NCBI GenBank assembly: GCA_037952775.1
Contig: JBANAY010000003.1
Span: 30,876,001-30,940,000 of the forward strand
DNA from: Clonostachys chloroleuca
Lineage: Eukaryota; Ascomycota; Sordariomycetes; Hypocreales; Bionectriaceae
Reading direction: 5' to 3'
Length of the DNA stretch: 64,000 nt
In this document: positions 10,363 to 22,800 of the stretch, one piece after another
Layout of the letters: every line of letters starts with the position of its first letter
Numbering within the stretch: the first letter of the stretch is position 1
The notes under the pieces: generated by a model
What the model saw: only the letters and a program-made list of their open reading frames with translations
The model's database searches: none
What the model was told of the DNA's origin: nothing
Translations under genes and position numbers: made by a program

Positions 10363-11604
10363 TTAGACGAGTCGCAGGGATCCGTTGATGTTACCAATCC
10401 TCTCGTCCAAGTTGATCTCGGCCCTCTCCCAGTCACCATTGTCCCGGCGCAGCTCTGCCTCGAGCCTGCGGCCATGGTCACGAAGGCGAGCATCGCGCGC
10501 AGACCCGCTGAAGTTGCCGCCGCGGCTGTGGTGGCCACCACCCCCAGGGATCTGGATCGTCTGGCCAGGGTGGATGAGGTCAGGGTTGCTCAGGCCATTG
10601 TGGCGGGCAATCTCCTCCCACGACACGCTGTAGTTGGACGCAATGCTGCGCAGGGTGTCGCCGGGCCGGACAGTCCAGCTGCCGCCGCCGTGGCCGTGGT
10701 CGTGGCCTCCGCCGCCGCTGACCCAACGGAACCGGCCGTTGTCGTTCTCCAGGACGTCGTCCAGGTTGAGGGAGCTGTCCCGCAGCGATCCGTCGGCGCG
10801 GCACCGGGCCTTGAGGATGCGTCCGTGTTCGAGGTACACGTCCTCTGACGACGCGGAGAAGTTGCCGCCGCCGCCGTGGTGGTGGCCACGGTCGCGGCTT
10901 CTAGAGCGGCTTCTAGAGTGGCTGTGACGACGGCCGCTGTGGTGTCCGTGGTGGTCGTCGTCTCGTCGCTCGTCTCGTCGCCGCTTCTCCTCCTCCTCTC
11001 TGCGCTTCTCTTCTTCCTTCCTCCGCTTCTCCTCCTCCTTCTTCTCGTCGCGGTCGTCCTTCCAGTCAGACACGCCGTCCTGCAGCTTGTGTCCGGCAAA
11101 GGCACCGGCTAGGGCACCGACGACAGCACTGGTCTTGCTGTGGCCAGTTGCCTTGCCACCAAGCTTGTGGCCGCCAAAGGCTCCGGCAGCTCCGCCGGCG
11201 AGGGCACCCAGGACGCCTCGCTCGCCGTCGGGTCCGTCCTCGTTGGCGCCGGAGCCACCGTAGTTATTCTGTCGGTCGTCACGCTTCTCGTTGCCCCAGC
11301 CCTCGTTCTGGGAAGGGTGCGGCTGGTAGTCTGGTCTGTTGTCCTGGCCGTAGCCTTGGCCGCCCTGGCCACCGTATGGCGGGGGACGGTTCTGGTTACC
11401 TCCCGAGCTGTAGTCTGGAGGTCCCCCTTGGTGACCGCCGTAGCCGCCCTGGGGCTGGCCGTATTGTTGTTGCTGGCCGCCATATTGGGGAAGGCCGCCG
11501 GGACCGTCGTTGCGGCCGCTGTTGTAGTAGCTGCCGGCCTCGCCCTGCGGCTGGTAACCTCCGCCCTGGTAATTGTTGTTGTTGTTATTGTTATAGTTGG
11601 TCAT
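10363..11604 (-). CDS. CVNH-LysM nested lectin with Gly-rich N-terminus
   Basis: A single exon codes 413 aa from the ATG at 11602-11604. The order is: poly-Asn start; Gly/Gln/Tyr-rich disordered region (residues 10-125); a glycine-zipper-like stretch (GALAGGAAGAFGGHKLGG and a second copy, about 128-175); a Lys/Arg/Glu helix followed by a His/Arg/Ser-rich segment (180-245); the first half of a cyanovirin-N homology domain (NFSASSEDVYLEHGRILKA...); a LysM domain (SWTVRPGDTLRSIASNYSV, about 309-353); and the second CVNH half (NFSGSARDARLRDHGRRLEA...) to the end. LysM inserted between the two CVNH repeats is the known type III arrangement described from Magnaporthe oryzae, where CVNH binds mannose-type glycans and LysM binds chitin-type GlcNAc. 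No signal peptide is visible, so secretion would be unconventional. Confidence 0.93.
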   Translation of the reverse strand: MTNYNNNNNNNYQGGGYQPQGEAGSYYNSGRNDGPGGLPQYGGQQQQYGQPQGGYGGHQGGPPDYSSGGNQNRPPPYGGQGGQGYGQDNRPDYQPHPSQNEGWGNEKRDDRQNNYGGSGANEDGPDGERGVLGALAGGAAGAFGGHKLGGKATGHSKTSAVVGALAGAFAGHKLQDGVSDWKDDRDEKKEEEKRRKEEEKRREEEEKRRRDERRDDDHHGHHSGRRHSHSRSRSRSRDRGHHHGGGGNFSASSEDVYLEHGRILKARCRADGSLRDSSLNLDDVLENDNGRFRWVSGGGGHDHGHGGGSWTVRPGDTLRSIASNYSVSWEEIARHNGLSNPDLIHPGQTIQIPGGGGHHSRGGNFSGSARDARLRDHGRRLEAELRRDNGDWERAEINLDERIGNINGSLRLV

Positions 11605-14600
11605 GATGGTGTTCTTTCGCTTGCTGTATGGTAGGAAAAAAAGATGCTAGGTGACTTTGAAGGAGATGTACGATGAATGCAGACTTGGTGGAAATATGAG
11701 GGGCCAAGTACGAAGCTTGGGCGAGCAAGAGGGGCAGCACACCGTATGTATACCGACTTTATTAATAAGTGAGACGGGCATTCCATGGAAATCGTTGAGT
11801 TTGGTACCCAATTTCGCCTCCGCATGACGCGGCCAGTGGCTGATCCAGTAACTTGTGTCACGTCTTTGCTGGAAGGGTAGCTCAATCACCAATCAAGCTT
11901 ACTGGTGAGCTCTTGGCTCGTAACAGAGGGTCCAATGAGGAGGGTCTTGGCGTTCATAGCTTTGGGGCCACGTCCTCATGTGCCCAAGCATGGCATTGAA
12001 TAACCCATTGCTCGGATCTACGGCATGCTCATCAGGGTCCTCCGTGGCACCATTTATCTTGGCATTCCTGCTTAACCTTATAATTTCCAAACTCTAAGGC
12101 CGCCAAAGGGATGATTTGTTGCTTACGAGGGGGACTGAATCACAGCTGGCTCCAAAACCTGAAACAACAATACGAGTGTGGCGCAGCTAACCAGCCTCAA
12201 TCACCAGCCATGGAACTTGACGTCAGCCACTACATACCAGCCACAATCAGCCGCAGATTACCCTCCTACCCTATACCGCACATCCATACATCAGACCTCG
12301 CTCTATGAACCACAAAGATGTTCAACTAATTGTCCTAGTGTCTAGTCGTTGGAGACTCAATATTCCACGATTATGATACTCAAGTAATTTTTTAATTGCC
12401 CTACAAATGAAAGCCCTCACACAACACGTTTACACATTGATGGACTGTTTATCCCATTTTCACCTGAAACACTACTTACCCTATACAAGAGTGAAAGAGC
12501 AACATCTAGAACTAGAATTTTAGCCTCGAGGATAATGATGAGTCTAGCCAGTACCTGGTACAACGCCATGATACGTAACTAGAACAATTAGATTCCAAAT
12601 TATTTAGAGCGAAGTCCAGAACTCTCAAATGCGGGGATAATGCTGCACAATAGCAATCGAACCGTGAAAACACCACACGCTGATGTCGAACACCTACGAA
12701 AGAACATATAATATTCGACAATCTCTACAATAAATTCCGGTTAAAATAATAATCAAGAAGCTAGCACAATCACGGCGGCCAACATGCGACCTCGCTAGAT
12801 TGTCGGGTGTCGGACCGACATGGACCCGAGCCTCGGTCTAGGCTGGAGGAGTGATGCTGCATGCGACATTCTTCGGAGAAATAATGCTGTCACTCGAGTG
12901 ACGATGATTGATGTCCCTGATGTGGTCTAGCGATATGAAGCTCGCCAAGGGACTTAATTCCTTCAGATACATTCGGTGACCATACCCTGGTAGATAGTCA
13001 ATAAGTAAGACGCAGAAGGCAGCCCTGTGCCATTCTTCTTCCATTGCTTTCTTTTTCTGCATCTCATATATTTTCTTTTTTCATCAATTTTTTTCGCCTC
13101 CCTACTGAGACAGTAAGACGGGCAGCACTCAGCAATGTCTAATGCAGATCACCCCTTTTCTCAACGGGATTGTGACAGTTTGCCGACGTTCTCGTCGCGC
13201 CTTTCTCAACAGGTACAGGCGTGATATGCAAGCGATTGTAGATTACTAGATGGGAGATCTGCAATGAGCCGGACATGACGATCCCCATTTACTCGGGGTG
13301 CAGGAGCAAGGCGCTGTATTTAAATTTCTTTGGGGCGCGGACGCGGATGTTGCTCCTAATAGGGTGTGCTCACGGTGATCACTGTCATTCTTGGCATGGT
13401 TTGCCCTTGGTGGGGCTGGTTGATGAGTTCGACGTGGATGGAGGCGTTATGTTTAGTTTCTTGTGAACGGTCCCGTCCACTCGGATTCGGTTTTCTGTGA
13501 CTTGACCAGCAGGGAAGCGGAATATCGATGGATGGCCGTACGATTGCTATCGATCATCCCCGTGAGCTAGCACATGGTAGTCCCTGGGGGTTAATCTGGA
13601 AGGGTAAGCTGGTCGATGTGCATCTCACCTGGATGTGGCTTTTCGTAGGCCATTTTACGTAGCTACGTTCAGCCTTTGGGGTCGTTCAGGGGTAAAGGGG
13701 GGCTGAGAGTGGTGGTGTGGGACTGCTGCAAGGTGCAATAACAAAGAGGCGTCCAGTAGCGCAAGCTGCGGAGAAAGGAGATTGGATACGCGGTCGAGGC
13801 TGTCGCCCTTCAGAAAAAGAAAGCGTTCAACGGAGTGGTGACGGACAGTGACCTAGCGTAGGGGACTAATAATGGCATCTATTCTCGATTGGGGGCTCTG
13901 ATCACATAACTCGAAGATCCCACTGCCGATCTGAGCTCTGAAACCCTGCCTTAGCAGTAGCCTGCAGTGTGATGGGCCCCACGCCTGTGCCCTCGAGGTG
14001 AGCGTAATCGCTCCCACGAGAGCTCATGTCACAATTAGTTCCCCACGGACAAGGGGCGGCGAGCTGGATGCTAGTTCGCGTAGTGCAAATTAGCTGTTCT
14101 GCATTCCCAGGAACGATGCGATGTGATGTCCCGATGGATGTGCATGTGTGGAGTGAGGGAGCACCCGAACAGAGCAGAGGAGGAGAGCTCAACTTAGCTC
14201 GTCGCCATCCGTCGTCACCCGTCAAAAATCCTTCCCCTCTCTCTTCCTCTCCCATTGTTCACACACTCTGTTATTCTGCTTGTTTGCCTATACGCTCTTT
14301 CTGGTTGACCCTGATCTGTTTTCGTGTTTTGTGGTATATCGTAGTCCTTCCTCCGCTCCAGTCTCGTCACTCCCTTGGTTGCAGCTCGATCCTTCTGGCA
14401 CCGACACAAAACGCCTCCCAGCCATCCACTCTGCTGGCCAGCCTCTCGGCTCATACACTGAGTATTCTGCTAGGCTTGAACGAAGGATCATTGGAGATTA
14501 ATCATACGACCGGGCCAACGCAATTGTCCAAAGGGAGCTTGGGATCTCTGATTGTTTTTGGCATTGTACTCAAACCTGGAGTGGCTGGTCACACAGGCTG

Positions 14601-14711
14601 TAAGTCAGACCAGATCTTGAACCGTCTGGAACGTTTCCGCCGCCGACCGTTCCTGTCTTACTGACCTCAAGATGGGCAGAGCTCAGAGACAGCCTACATG
14701 GACGTGCTGAT
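11605..14711. other. Large intergenic region, no gene recognised
   Basis: About 3.1 kb. Near the left edge it holds the promoter of the CVNH-LysM gene (TTATTAATAAAG on the minus strand near 11760). ORFs such as 13275-13466, 13902-14255 (minus) and 14026-14664 (plus) overlap one another on opposite strands and show no family features. The pyrimidine-rich stretch 14220-14400 is consistent with a long 5' UTR or promoter of the next gene. Confidence 0.45.
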
Positions 14712-17700
14712 ATGGTCGTCAGAGACATCGCTGCACCACTCATGACGTCTACACAACCCCGGCTGCGGAGCCTGTCACTCGGCGAGAATGGCATAAACGG
14801 GCCTCCGCAGCCGGCTCGATTCTACTTCGAAGCACCCCAGAGAGCCGCGAGCAGCAGGGCTAAGCGATCGACGGTACCTCGAAGGACATCCACCCCAGCC
14901 GGCCTCAACCACCACGCCCTCGGGAAGGACGTGGATCAGGACCTCGAGTCGGCTTTCCGCGACATCGCGCGTGAACAAGTTGACCGGGAGAGTCTGAGGG
15001 AGCTCGCTCAGTTTTTGCGCAACACCGGCCCTCCCGCGGCCACTAATACCCCCTTGGTGCAGGATTGTTTTGGTCGCAACGGGCCCGGGGAGAACCGAAG
15101 ATGGTCCATACGGTCTTTGAGGGCAGGCAACCGAGGGGAGCAAGATGCAGCAGCGCCCTGTTTCACTCAATCTGGGCGACAGGGCCACGAGGCGGACAAC
15201 TGCGGCTGGGCACTCGTACTTTGCGATTTCTGTTCCCCCACCGCCCGCGGCGCCCACTGTCTCGGATCGACGAGCATCCCTTCAGTCTCGCCTGTCAGCC
15301 ATCCACAGGTCGCACCTTGTCTCGCGCTTGAGCGCCATCGATACCGAGTCCCTGGCCCCCAGGTCGTCGTACGATCTCCACAGCCCCAAGAGCCATACGA
15401 GCTCCAACACGCAGAGATTTCTCGACCGAAACACGACCAAGGCAGGCGACGTTGCGGCGGTTGTATCAAGGCACCCGAACCAACAAGACCCTAACTCTTT
15501 CCGATTATCAATCAAGGTTACTACTGCGGACCGTGGCGTGAAGTCGTTTATGAGGCTTGTGGACGAGTGGCTTGAGATCCAGCATGGCGAGGCGGTATCC
15601 CCGAACAGCAAACCTGCCTCAGTGAATGGCTCCAACCACCAGGCGGGCGATTCAGGCGTGGTCGTTCTCAGCGCTCTCGGCCCAAGCAGCCCTCCTGCTC
15701 CCAAGATCGAAGTCCGGCCCTCGCCCTCGCCCACGGAAGAAAGGCAAGCGCCTCCTCTAGAACTTCCGGCCACACCGCCAATCAACGCAAAGAAAATGAG
15801 CTTCCCAGATGCTGGAAGCGTTCTCCACGGTGGTCCCAAGGGCACTGATGCGTCGTCTACTACGTCGCCGAAATCGCCTGAAAGTGGCAAGCTCTCTGCT
15901 TTTCCCAGCACGAGGTCATCGAAGAAGACGTCGCCAAAGTCGTCCAAACAACCCAAGAAACCAGGTAACATCATGGTCAAGTCCATGTTGGAGGTGCCGC
16001 AAGGACCGAATTTATTCCCCGAGTCTCCTGGATTTCCGAACATGCTGGCAGCAATGTCATTCCCATCGCCACCCGAAAGCATTCGATCACACTCCGCGTC
16101 CAACAGCATCTCATCAACGGGCCCAACAACGCCCCCATCTCTGGGCCCTTCGTCGAGACATCCTCTCCCTCAATCTAACCTGGATCAACGGCTTATGCAG
16201 CCTGAGCGGCCGCCGCTGAGACAATGCAAGTCTGAGAGTGCCACACACCCGTTGTACATGTCAACACATCGTCTATCTAGCGGCAGAAGCCTGGAGGATG
16301 AAGCATCATTCCCCCTTATTCATGTCTCCGGCAGCATGTCGGCTCTGGATGCAAATAGAACACCGTCATCAAAGAAGGACAGAAGGTCATCACAAGAGTC
16401 CGTGGACCTGATTGATTCTGACCCTCACCGGCAATCAACGGTCAGCACAGTAGACTCCTCCTTGCCGTCTGCAGTCATGAGTGACAACCATCGACACTCA
16501 ATGGGAAGCGTCACCTCGGCCACGAGTGGTATGACTGAAAGGACCGAAGTGACGGAGAAGATCGGCAAAGGGTCAAACAGAGATTCCATCGAATCGTTCA
16601 GCGAGACTAGGCTTCCATTCCGTTCAAAGAGGTCCAGTATGACTGGCTCCTTGCGCTCCTTTTCCTCCGCTGGGACGAGCGCGACAGCAACTAGTCTTGC
16701 CGAGAGAAGAATGGCAAGGAGAAACAAGGTCCGTGAGAAGCTACAAAGAGATCTCGAAGCAACCAAGCCAAATCTCACGGTGCCCCATGACAACATGGTT
16801 GATATAGTAGACTCACCTGTTCTTGGCTGGTTCCCTCACCACGCACCCCCTCGTAAAGGCCTACAGCCCCCTTCACCCCTTGCACAGCAATCCTCTAACT
16901 CAACGGAGGTTTCCAAGGCAGCCAACGGAAACGTGCCGGGCCACAAGCTCCGGAGATCGTCGATACAAAACATTGAGCAGCTGATTCCGGAGACTGTCCA
17001 GGAAGCAAACTCGGCCAAAACACCACCTTGGACTTTTACATCAATCATGGTGGAGACGACAGAGCCTGATTTCGATAATGAGCTCGAGCCTGTGCCTGAG
17101 GATGCTCCCGCGCCTCCTATTACAGCGTTGAGCATAACCCCGATCATGGTAGTTGCAAGTATCGAGTCGCGGTCACCAACATCCTCTCTCCGTCCATTAT
17201 CCCTATTATCTACCGGATCGTCACCTCCGAGCCTCCCTCCACGGTCTAATCTCCGGCCAGAAAAGCCCAACATCCGCCAACGCCCTCTTCCGATCCGGGT
17301 CTCAAAGAACCCACTCGACTTGACCGTCAACACGAAGACGGCCTCATCCAAACGAAACAGCATCTCGAATATCTCGACTATTTTCACTTCCCCGCCCCCG
17401 AGCGACTCCCAGCCTTCTCCCAGGAACAGCGCGCCCTCTCTGGGCATCGAGGAGAGCCCCGAGTCTTCCACCCGAACGTCGTCCTCAACCTCACAGAACA
17501 AAGAGACCCAGTGGCTCACAGCACACCAAAAACAGACGGCGCATGATTGGCGCCTTGCGGCACTTAAGGAGAGAATGCGAAGAGAGCTCGACGTATCCAT
17601 GGATGAGGATGATGGAGAGGACGATGCCCACTCGGACGGGGAAAAGAGGCGGATCCGCGAAAGGCACACCAGCAAGACGCTCAAGGTCCTCAACTCAAAT

Positions 17701-17988
17701 GCGCGAAAGAACACGGCGAACAGAGCCTTGAGCAATGCAAGCGATGGCGACAAGACGCCCACGTCGGAAGTCAGCGTCGATGGGGAAGCTGTTATCTCCT
17801 CCCACAACAGCGTGGAGAAGCAGCTGTTGCGCGCCATTGTTCCTCTGCTCGAGAGCATGGACAGCACCCTGAAGGAGATGCAGAGGGAGAATGTCAACCG
17901 CGAGCTGTCCAAGAAGTTCATGGACTCGGCGCTGGATATTGCTCATCCTCTAGTGGAGAGCACTAAGCGAGAACCATCGGACATCTGA
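14712..17988 (+). CDS. Large Ser/Pro-rich conserved fungal protein with one +1 frameshift
   Basis: The first 136 codons (from the ATG at 14712, or in-frame ATG 14742) include a helical segment DLESAFRDIAREQVDRESLR followed by ELAQFLRNTGPP. The frame then changes by one between 15120 and 15145 and stays open for 947 codons to the TGA at 17986-17988. Removing one base in the run at about 15134-15138 would join them as 1091 aa. No intron of the right length fits, because both frames look coding right up to the overlap. Features of the long part are the block AGHSYFAISVPPPPAAP, long Ser/Pro/Lys-rich disordered stretches with many SP and RS sites, a charged segment (RRELDVSMDEDDGEDD) and a C-terminal coiled coil (LLRAIVPLLESMDSTLKEMQ). 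I do not recognise a catalytic domain. A role as a phosphorylated scaffold is only a guess. Confidence 0.75.
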
Positions 17989-18789
17989 AGGGGGATGAGA
18001 AAGTCTGGTGTTTTCACTCTTTGAGTTTACTAAGAACTCTTTCCTGATGTATTTGATGACTTAGCCTGGCATTTAGTGTTTAATTAATTTCCTTTTCTAC
18101 CTCTTTTCCTCTTTTAGGACGGAACTGATGACTGGTATTACTTGGGAGAGCTTGGAGCAATCTATCATACGATTCAATGTACTAATTTTATTAAGACGTT
18201 CGTTGACCCTTTTCCTTTGTATTAGATTGTTCTAAGAGGACGTAGAGGATCTCGTTTCCGGCTCATAGAACTAGGGTTGTAGCAATGTTTCTCGCCCTAA
18301 TACCCCTATATATTTATATGATAGTAGACTGTCTTGTTGGTAGCCAAAGGGTCATTGGCCACGCTGAGCCTTCATGACTGAAGGGAGAACCTACCTCTAT
18401 AAGACAGATTTCACACATCTCTTTCATCTACGACCATACCTGCCAGACAGCACTGGATCCCGTTTGCTCTCCGCACGTTAAGCTGGCAAGGGGCCGATTA
18501 GTAGTTGGGTCGGTGACGACCAGCGAATACCGGCTGTTGTAGGTCATATCTTTTACTTTTTTGTCCTAAAGGGTATCTCTTATTTTAAATCTTCTGTTTT
18601 TGCCAAGTTCGCTTCGGGATGTCTCTATTGCTGTGTCGGTGGGGAATATAACGTGTACGTGATGTAGGCTCTGTAGCCTGTCTATTGAAACGTATTTCCA
18701 CTTAAAATCTCTTGTTCAAGTAGAGAGTCTAGGTTTTCAACACTATTCAAAGCTCCTTTGGAAGCTAGGCCGAAGGAATTGACAGAAAA
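17989..18789. other. Intergenic between convergent genes
   Basis: About 800 AT-rich bases following the Ser/Pro-rich gene and preceding (on the minus strand) the 3' end of the Myb-zinc finger gene. Nothing recognised. Confidence 0.4.
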
Positions 18790-19856
18790 TCACATATAAG
18801 GCATCGTCGAATCAGTCGCGCCATGTTTCATCCTTATATGTCGTCGTAGGTTATCCTTCCTCGTCAAGCCTTTCTTACAAAACGGGCAGAAATGCGAATG
18901 TTTCTCGTCTTGCTTATTCTTATGGGTTGTGATATGTCTCCTCATCTCGGATTGAGACGAAGCTCTCCGTTCGCAGAACGGGCATTGGACTGGTTTGAAG
19001 TGAGCACGTAAGTGTTTCCTACCAGATATTGTTAGCCTGAAAGAAATTTGTAAAAGTTAGACACCGGGGGCTCTTTACCTGCTACTTCCTTCTGAAGGGA
19101 AGGATCGGTTGCAAAGCTCAGCAGGACAGTGCTCGCCGGTACAGCGCTCCCACGTGCACGTGTTTCCTTTGCATCTGGGCACCCTGCAGTAATACCGGCG
19201 ATTCATGAATAAGGTCGAGTGAGCTAATGGTGGAAGCTCCCACTCATAAAATTCATGCGATTGGGAAGAGTTGTCACTCTCACCAGCTTCGGACTGCTCT
19301 TTGCCCCTCGCCTGGCATGGATGATTGGTATGGTCCTCTCCTCCTGGGTGGACTGTGAGGTTGGCTCGCCGTTCGAGTTCATGTTCGCCCAGCTGCCAGT
19401 GCATTGCTTCGGCAGCCCGCCATCCGACACCCAGCTCGTTTCCTATTTGCTTCCACATCTCCCCTTTCAACCTAGCAGAAGTTAGAGTCTTGTGGTTGAG
19501 TAATATCTTTGTCGCGAGGGAAACCCACACACGTACCTGTGATATACCACCGAGAATTGGGTTTTGGCTCTCTCTGATGTTTGCAGATCCTGATGGTGCT
19601 TGTAATACTCTGAGCAGCTGAACGGACTTCTCCCTGGTATCTGTTCGGCAATCTCATCCCATCCAGCCCCTCGGCCTCGTAGCTTGAGAATGAACCTGTC
19701 TTCTACAGACCGTCTGTCTGCCCAGTACTCGTAGTAGTCGCGACAATGGCTTTCAGATCTTCCTGGCAGCCGTTCTGAAATCACACGCCAATCGATTCCT
19801 CGTTCCCGAGACGTAAATATGAAATCCTCCTCACTTTCTGTCCAGCGAGCACTCAT
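18790..19856 (-). CDS. Myb/SANT repeats fused to C2H2 zinc fingers, putative transcription factor
   Basis: Three exons on the minus strand, 19856-19537, 19471-19079 and 19036-18790, joined by introns of 65 and 42 nt, give 960 nt and 319 aa. Residues 3-45 (RWTESEEDFIFTSRERGIDW) and 50-90 (EDRFILKLRGRGAGWDEIAE) are two Myb/SANT repeats. A third, LKGEMWKQIGNELGVGWRAA, is formed across intron 1 and ends in AMHWQLGEHEL. After an acidic linker come a Cys-rich stretch (about 205-225) and three C2H2-type fingers: an imperfect one (C-x3-C-x17-H-x3-H) split by intron 2, CPFCERRASSQSEMRRHITTH, and CPFCKKGLTRKDNLRRHIRMKH. The product is predicted to be nuclear and DNA-binding. Intron 2 is short but has a TCTAAC branch motif and polypyrimidine tract. 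If retained, it introduces TAA at once and removes all the fingers. Confidence 0.85.
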
Positions 19857-22800
19857 GATACCCGCCCTCTAGGAAAGGCATACGGCAGTGGAGGCTCCTG
19901 CGGCAGATCCAGGAGTTGATGGAACAGGTTCGCTGTCCTGAGTCGTAAATTTAAACCTAGGCCCCTGCCCGCCAATACTTTAAGCTCTGACGGGGGGCGG
20001 GGGCTTGCGAACAAGGACTAGTCTTCGTCGTCTGATATGACATGGATGGTGGGTTTTCACTAGGTTGGCTCCTACATGAGGATCTGTACTTGTTTCGCGT
20101 GCGCTGAGAGGATCAGCGGCCATCCGTAGCCTGTGAAGGAATGTTTAATGGGGTGGCAAATCTCGCACTACTGGCTCAGAAGAGTCGAGAGGGGTTGAGG
20201 GGTGTGTTGGTTTGTGCAGCAGCTGATAGGATGCGATAGCCGGTTTGGTTTCATTATACCTACGTAGGAGTTGATCGATCACCTGACTCACCGATCGATG
20301 GCAGACTGCGGTAGAACGAATAATGCATATGCCGGGGTTGCATTACCTGTGAACTGCCGTTGCTCTGTGGCCACATTCTCTGACAAGGTACCTGGGGGTT
20401 TTCTATATTGGAACGTGGGTCCTTAAAGACCGAACATTCTCCTGGGTTCGGGGAATCGAAGGAATCATCTTGAATTAGTCCATGACATTGCTTTCGCCTT
20501 AATCAAAGCACAGTCCGATTGCTCTGTTCTCGTACTTCTTATGGATGGCATAATCCTATGCTAGTTGAAGTCGAAGGGGTCTCTCGATTCTGCCCTATCG
20601 TTTTCTCCGGACTACCTGCACTTCTAAGAAGATCGTATATCCGGCACTGCGTAATAGTGATCCATGCTAAGCGGCACTAGGTTTGATTCCTCCCTCACCT
20701 AAGTCTTGGTATCCCTCTGTCCAAGCTTATGGGTCGCTTGTGGTGGATCTCCGGATGGTGACCCCTGCTTCGGCCGCCCCTTGCGCGGCAATAAAATTAA
20801 ACCTACAGCTGACATGAGACCGAAGCTCTCTCCTGGTCTTCGCTTAGGTCGAGTTATTCCTTAGCGATGGAGCTATTGAGACTCGGTAGTTTGAGATTTA
20901 GGTACACGTGGCTAAGATTAGGTCTAGCCTGATGAGCCGAGGCATGTGAAGGGGAAACCCGCATGCTTATAACCGTCATGCCCATCTACGCTTACCTCGC
21001 CTACTGTATACGGATAGACGGGACCGAGAGGGCTTCCTCTTGACCGTCCGCACCTGAAAGTATGCCGTAAGATTTCCTTCGGCAAAAAAGCAACGGCTGT
21101 GGGCCGAAGTTGGGGCTCGGGTTGCGGCCTTGGGGCTGGGAGAATGTTAGCACGAGGCGATTTGACTTTCTTGCGAGTTTGCTTAGTGACCAAGTATCTG
21201 AATGCAACTTGAATACGACGCCTAGTTACTTCTTAGTTATGAAACTGGCCTATATACATAGCTGACGGACAAGAAGTTTTTTTGGTATGGAGACGAGCAG
21301 TTTTACGGACCGGAAGATCTAGAGACGTAATTATGATCTTCTGCTGCATTTAACCCTTAGATAGCTGAGAGCCCTGTATTTGTCAACGGTCGGGATTAAT
21401 AAATACCCACTGTTGAATCCAATTTCTTTATTCTAGCATGATAAGAGTGGTGGCGCATTGTATTCGGGCTCGAAGAGCATAATAGGTGTTTTCCTCAGTC
21501 ACAAATGGGTAAATGAAAGGGTGCGGGTCGTCAGATCATCCTTTCATACATTCCGATAATTGCTTCTAAAGTCATTCCAGCATTCAAAGTATGGAAACGG
21601 AATTTGTATTCCAAGACAGTGATATAGATTATTGATGAGTAACGGTGTCTAGTCTAACTACTAACTCGCCGTGCAAGTGTAATATCAGTCGAATACATCG
21701 CCATATTACAGCGAAATTGCATGAGTTGAATGTGGCAGTAGAACCTTTTGGTAATAACCTCGTGTCACAGATGTCACCTTGTGGAGAGGCCGAGGGCAGG
21801 CTTGTATCGCAAACAGTTTCCCCCCTAAAAGCTCGTACTCATCCAATCAAGGAATGCGTTAGTTGCCCCAGATTCATCGATAATCTGGACCATGTTCGGC
21901 AGTCTGCTCTTGTCGACATTATTCATCTACCATTTATTCGAGTATTCAGGAATTATTTGGAGTTCCGGTCCCGGTCATGGCGCCAGCCTGTAACGTAACA
22001 CCCAAGGGGATTGTCATCTGTTCGCTAATCGTTCGTAATGCAACCAAAGGTGGCATTTCAGAAGCCGTATGTTTCGCGGAATGATACTGCGTTGGGTATT
22101 TTTGTGAATTATTGCCTATTCTGGTAAAAAACACTATAAATTGGATTGGCATGATTCATATCCCTGTTCCGGAGGGTGCGTCAGCTTATGCCCAGACACG
22201 AAACCCTAAGCGCCATGACAAAGGAGCCCCAGCACTCATTAGCTTGAGTGGGACTTGTGTACAATTCCTCTAATACCGGGTAGTGACATCTGCCGACTGG
22301 TAGGGTATGAGAATCTCAACTGCCGTATTTCGATTTTGTCATGGATCGATCAACTAGTGAAGCGACCGTAGAATGCTTCAGTGTTGCAACGTAAGCAATT
22401 CTCCTTCGGTTGCGTCTAATGACTAGACGTTGCCATAAAATTAGTGCCATTACCTGTCTGATGCTTGATTAGTATCTAGATCCTGGTGAGAGTTTGAGTA
22501 TAAAGTAAATAACAATAGAAGATGCCAAACCCGAAGTCTCAACACAATGGGAGGCGAGACATTTAGCCTTCGCATTGCTGGTTGCGAGAAGAAGACTAGC
22601 GACTGAATCTTCGTTAGCATTTTCGGAAGAGGTAGTCCTGTGGATTCTCAGAGAATTCTAAGAAATCATCTATCCGTTGGTTATAGGAGGCTTCGGTCTG
22701 ATTGAGCCTGCCCAAGATAAAATTCAATACCTTCAAGCACCAACTATTACCGAATTGGGCCAGAGAACGGTGTTAGCACTGAAGCCGGTGGAAACAAGTA

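Noticed and set aside
11140..11634. Long plus-strand hydrophobic ORF opposite the CVNH-LysM gene
   Set aside because: It is the complement of Gly/Gln-rich GC-biased codons, which gives Val/Ala/Leu runs; the minus-strand lectin is certain.
14026..14664. 212-codon plus-strand ORF upstream of the Ser/Pro-rich gene
   Set aside because: Pyrimidine-rich promoter or UTR-like DNA; the product has no conserved pattern and overlaps other ORFs on both strands.
15282..17921. Two long minus-strand ORFs (275 and 361 codons) under the Ser/Pro-rich gene
   Set aside because: They are shadows of a GC-rich, Ser-biased gene; no domain and low-complexity mirror patterns.
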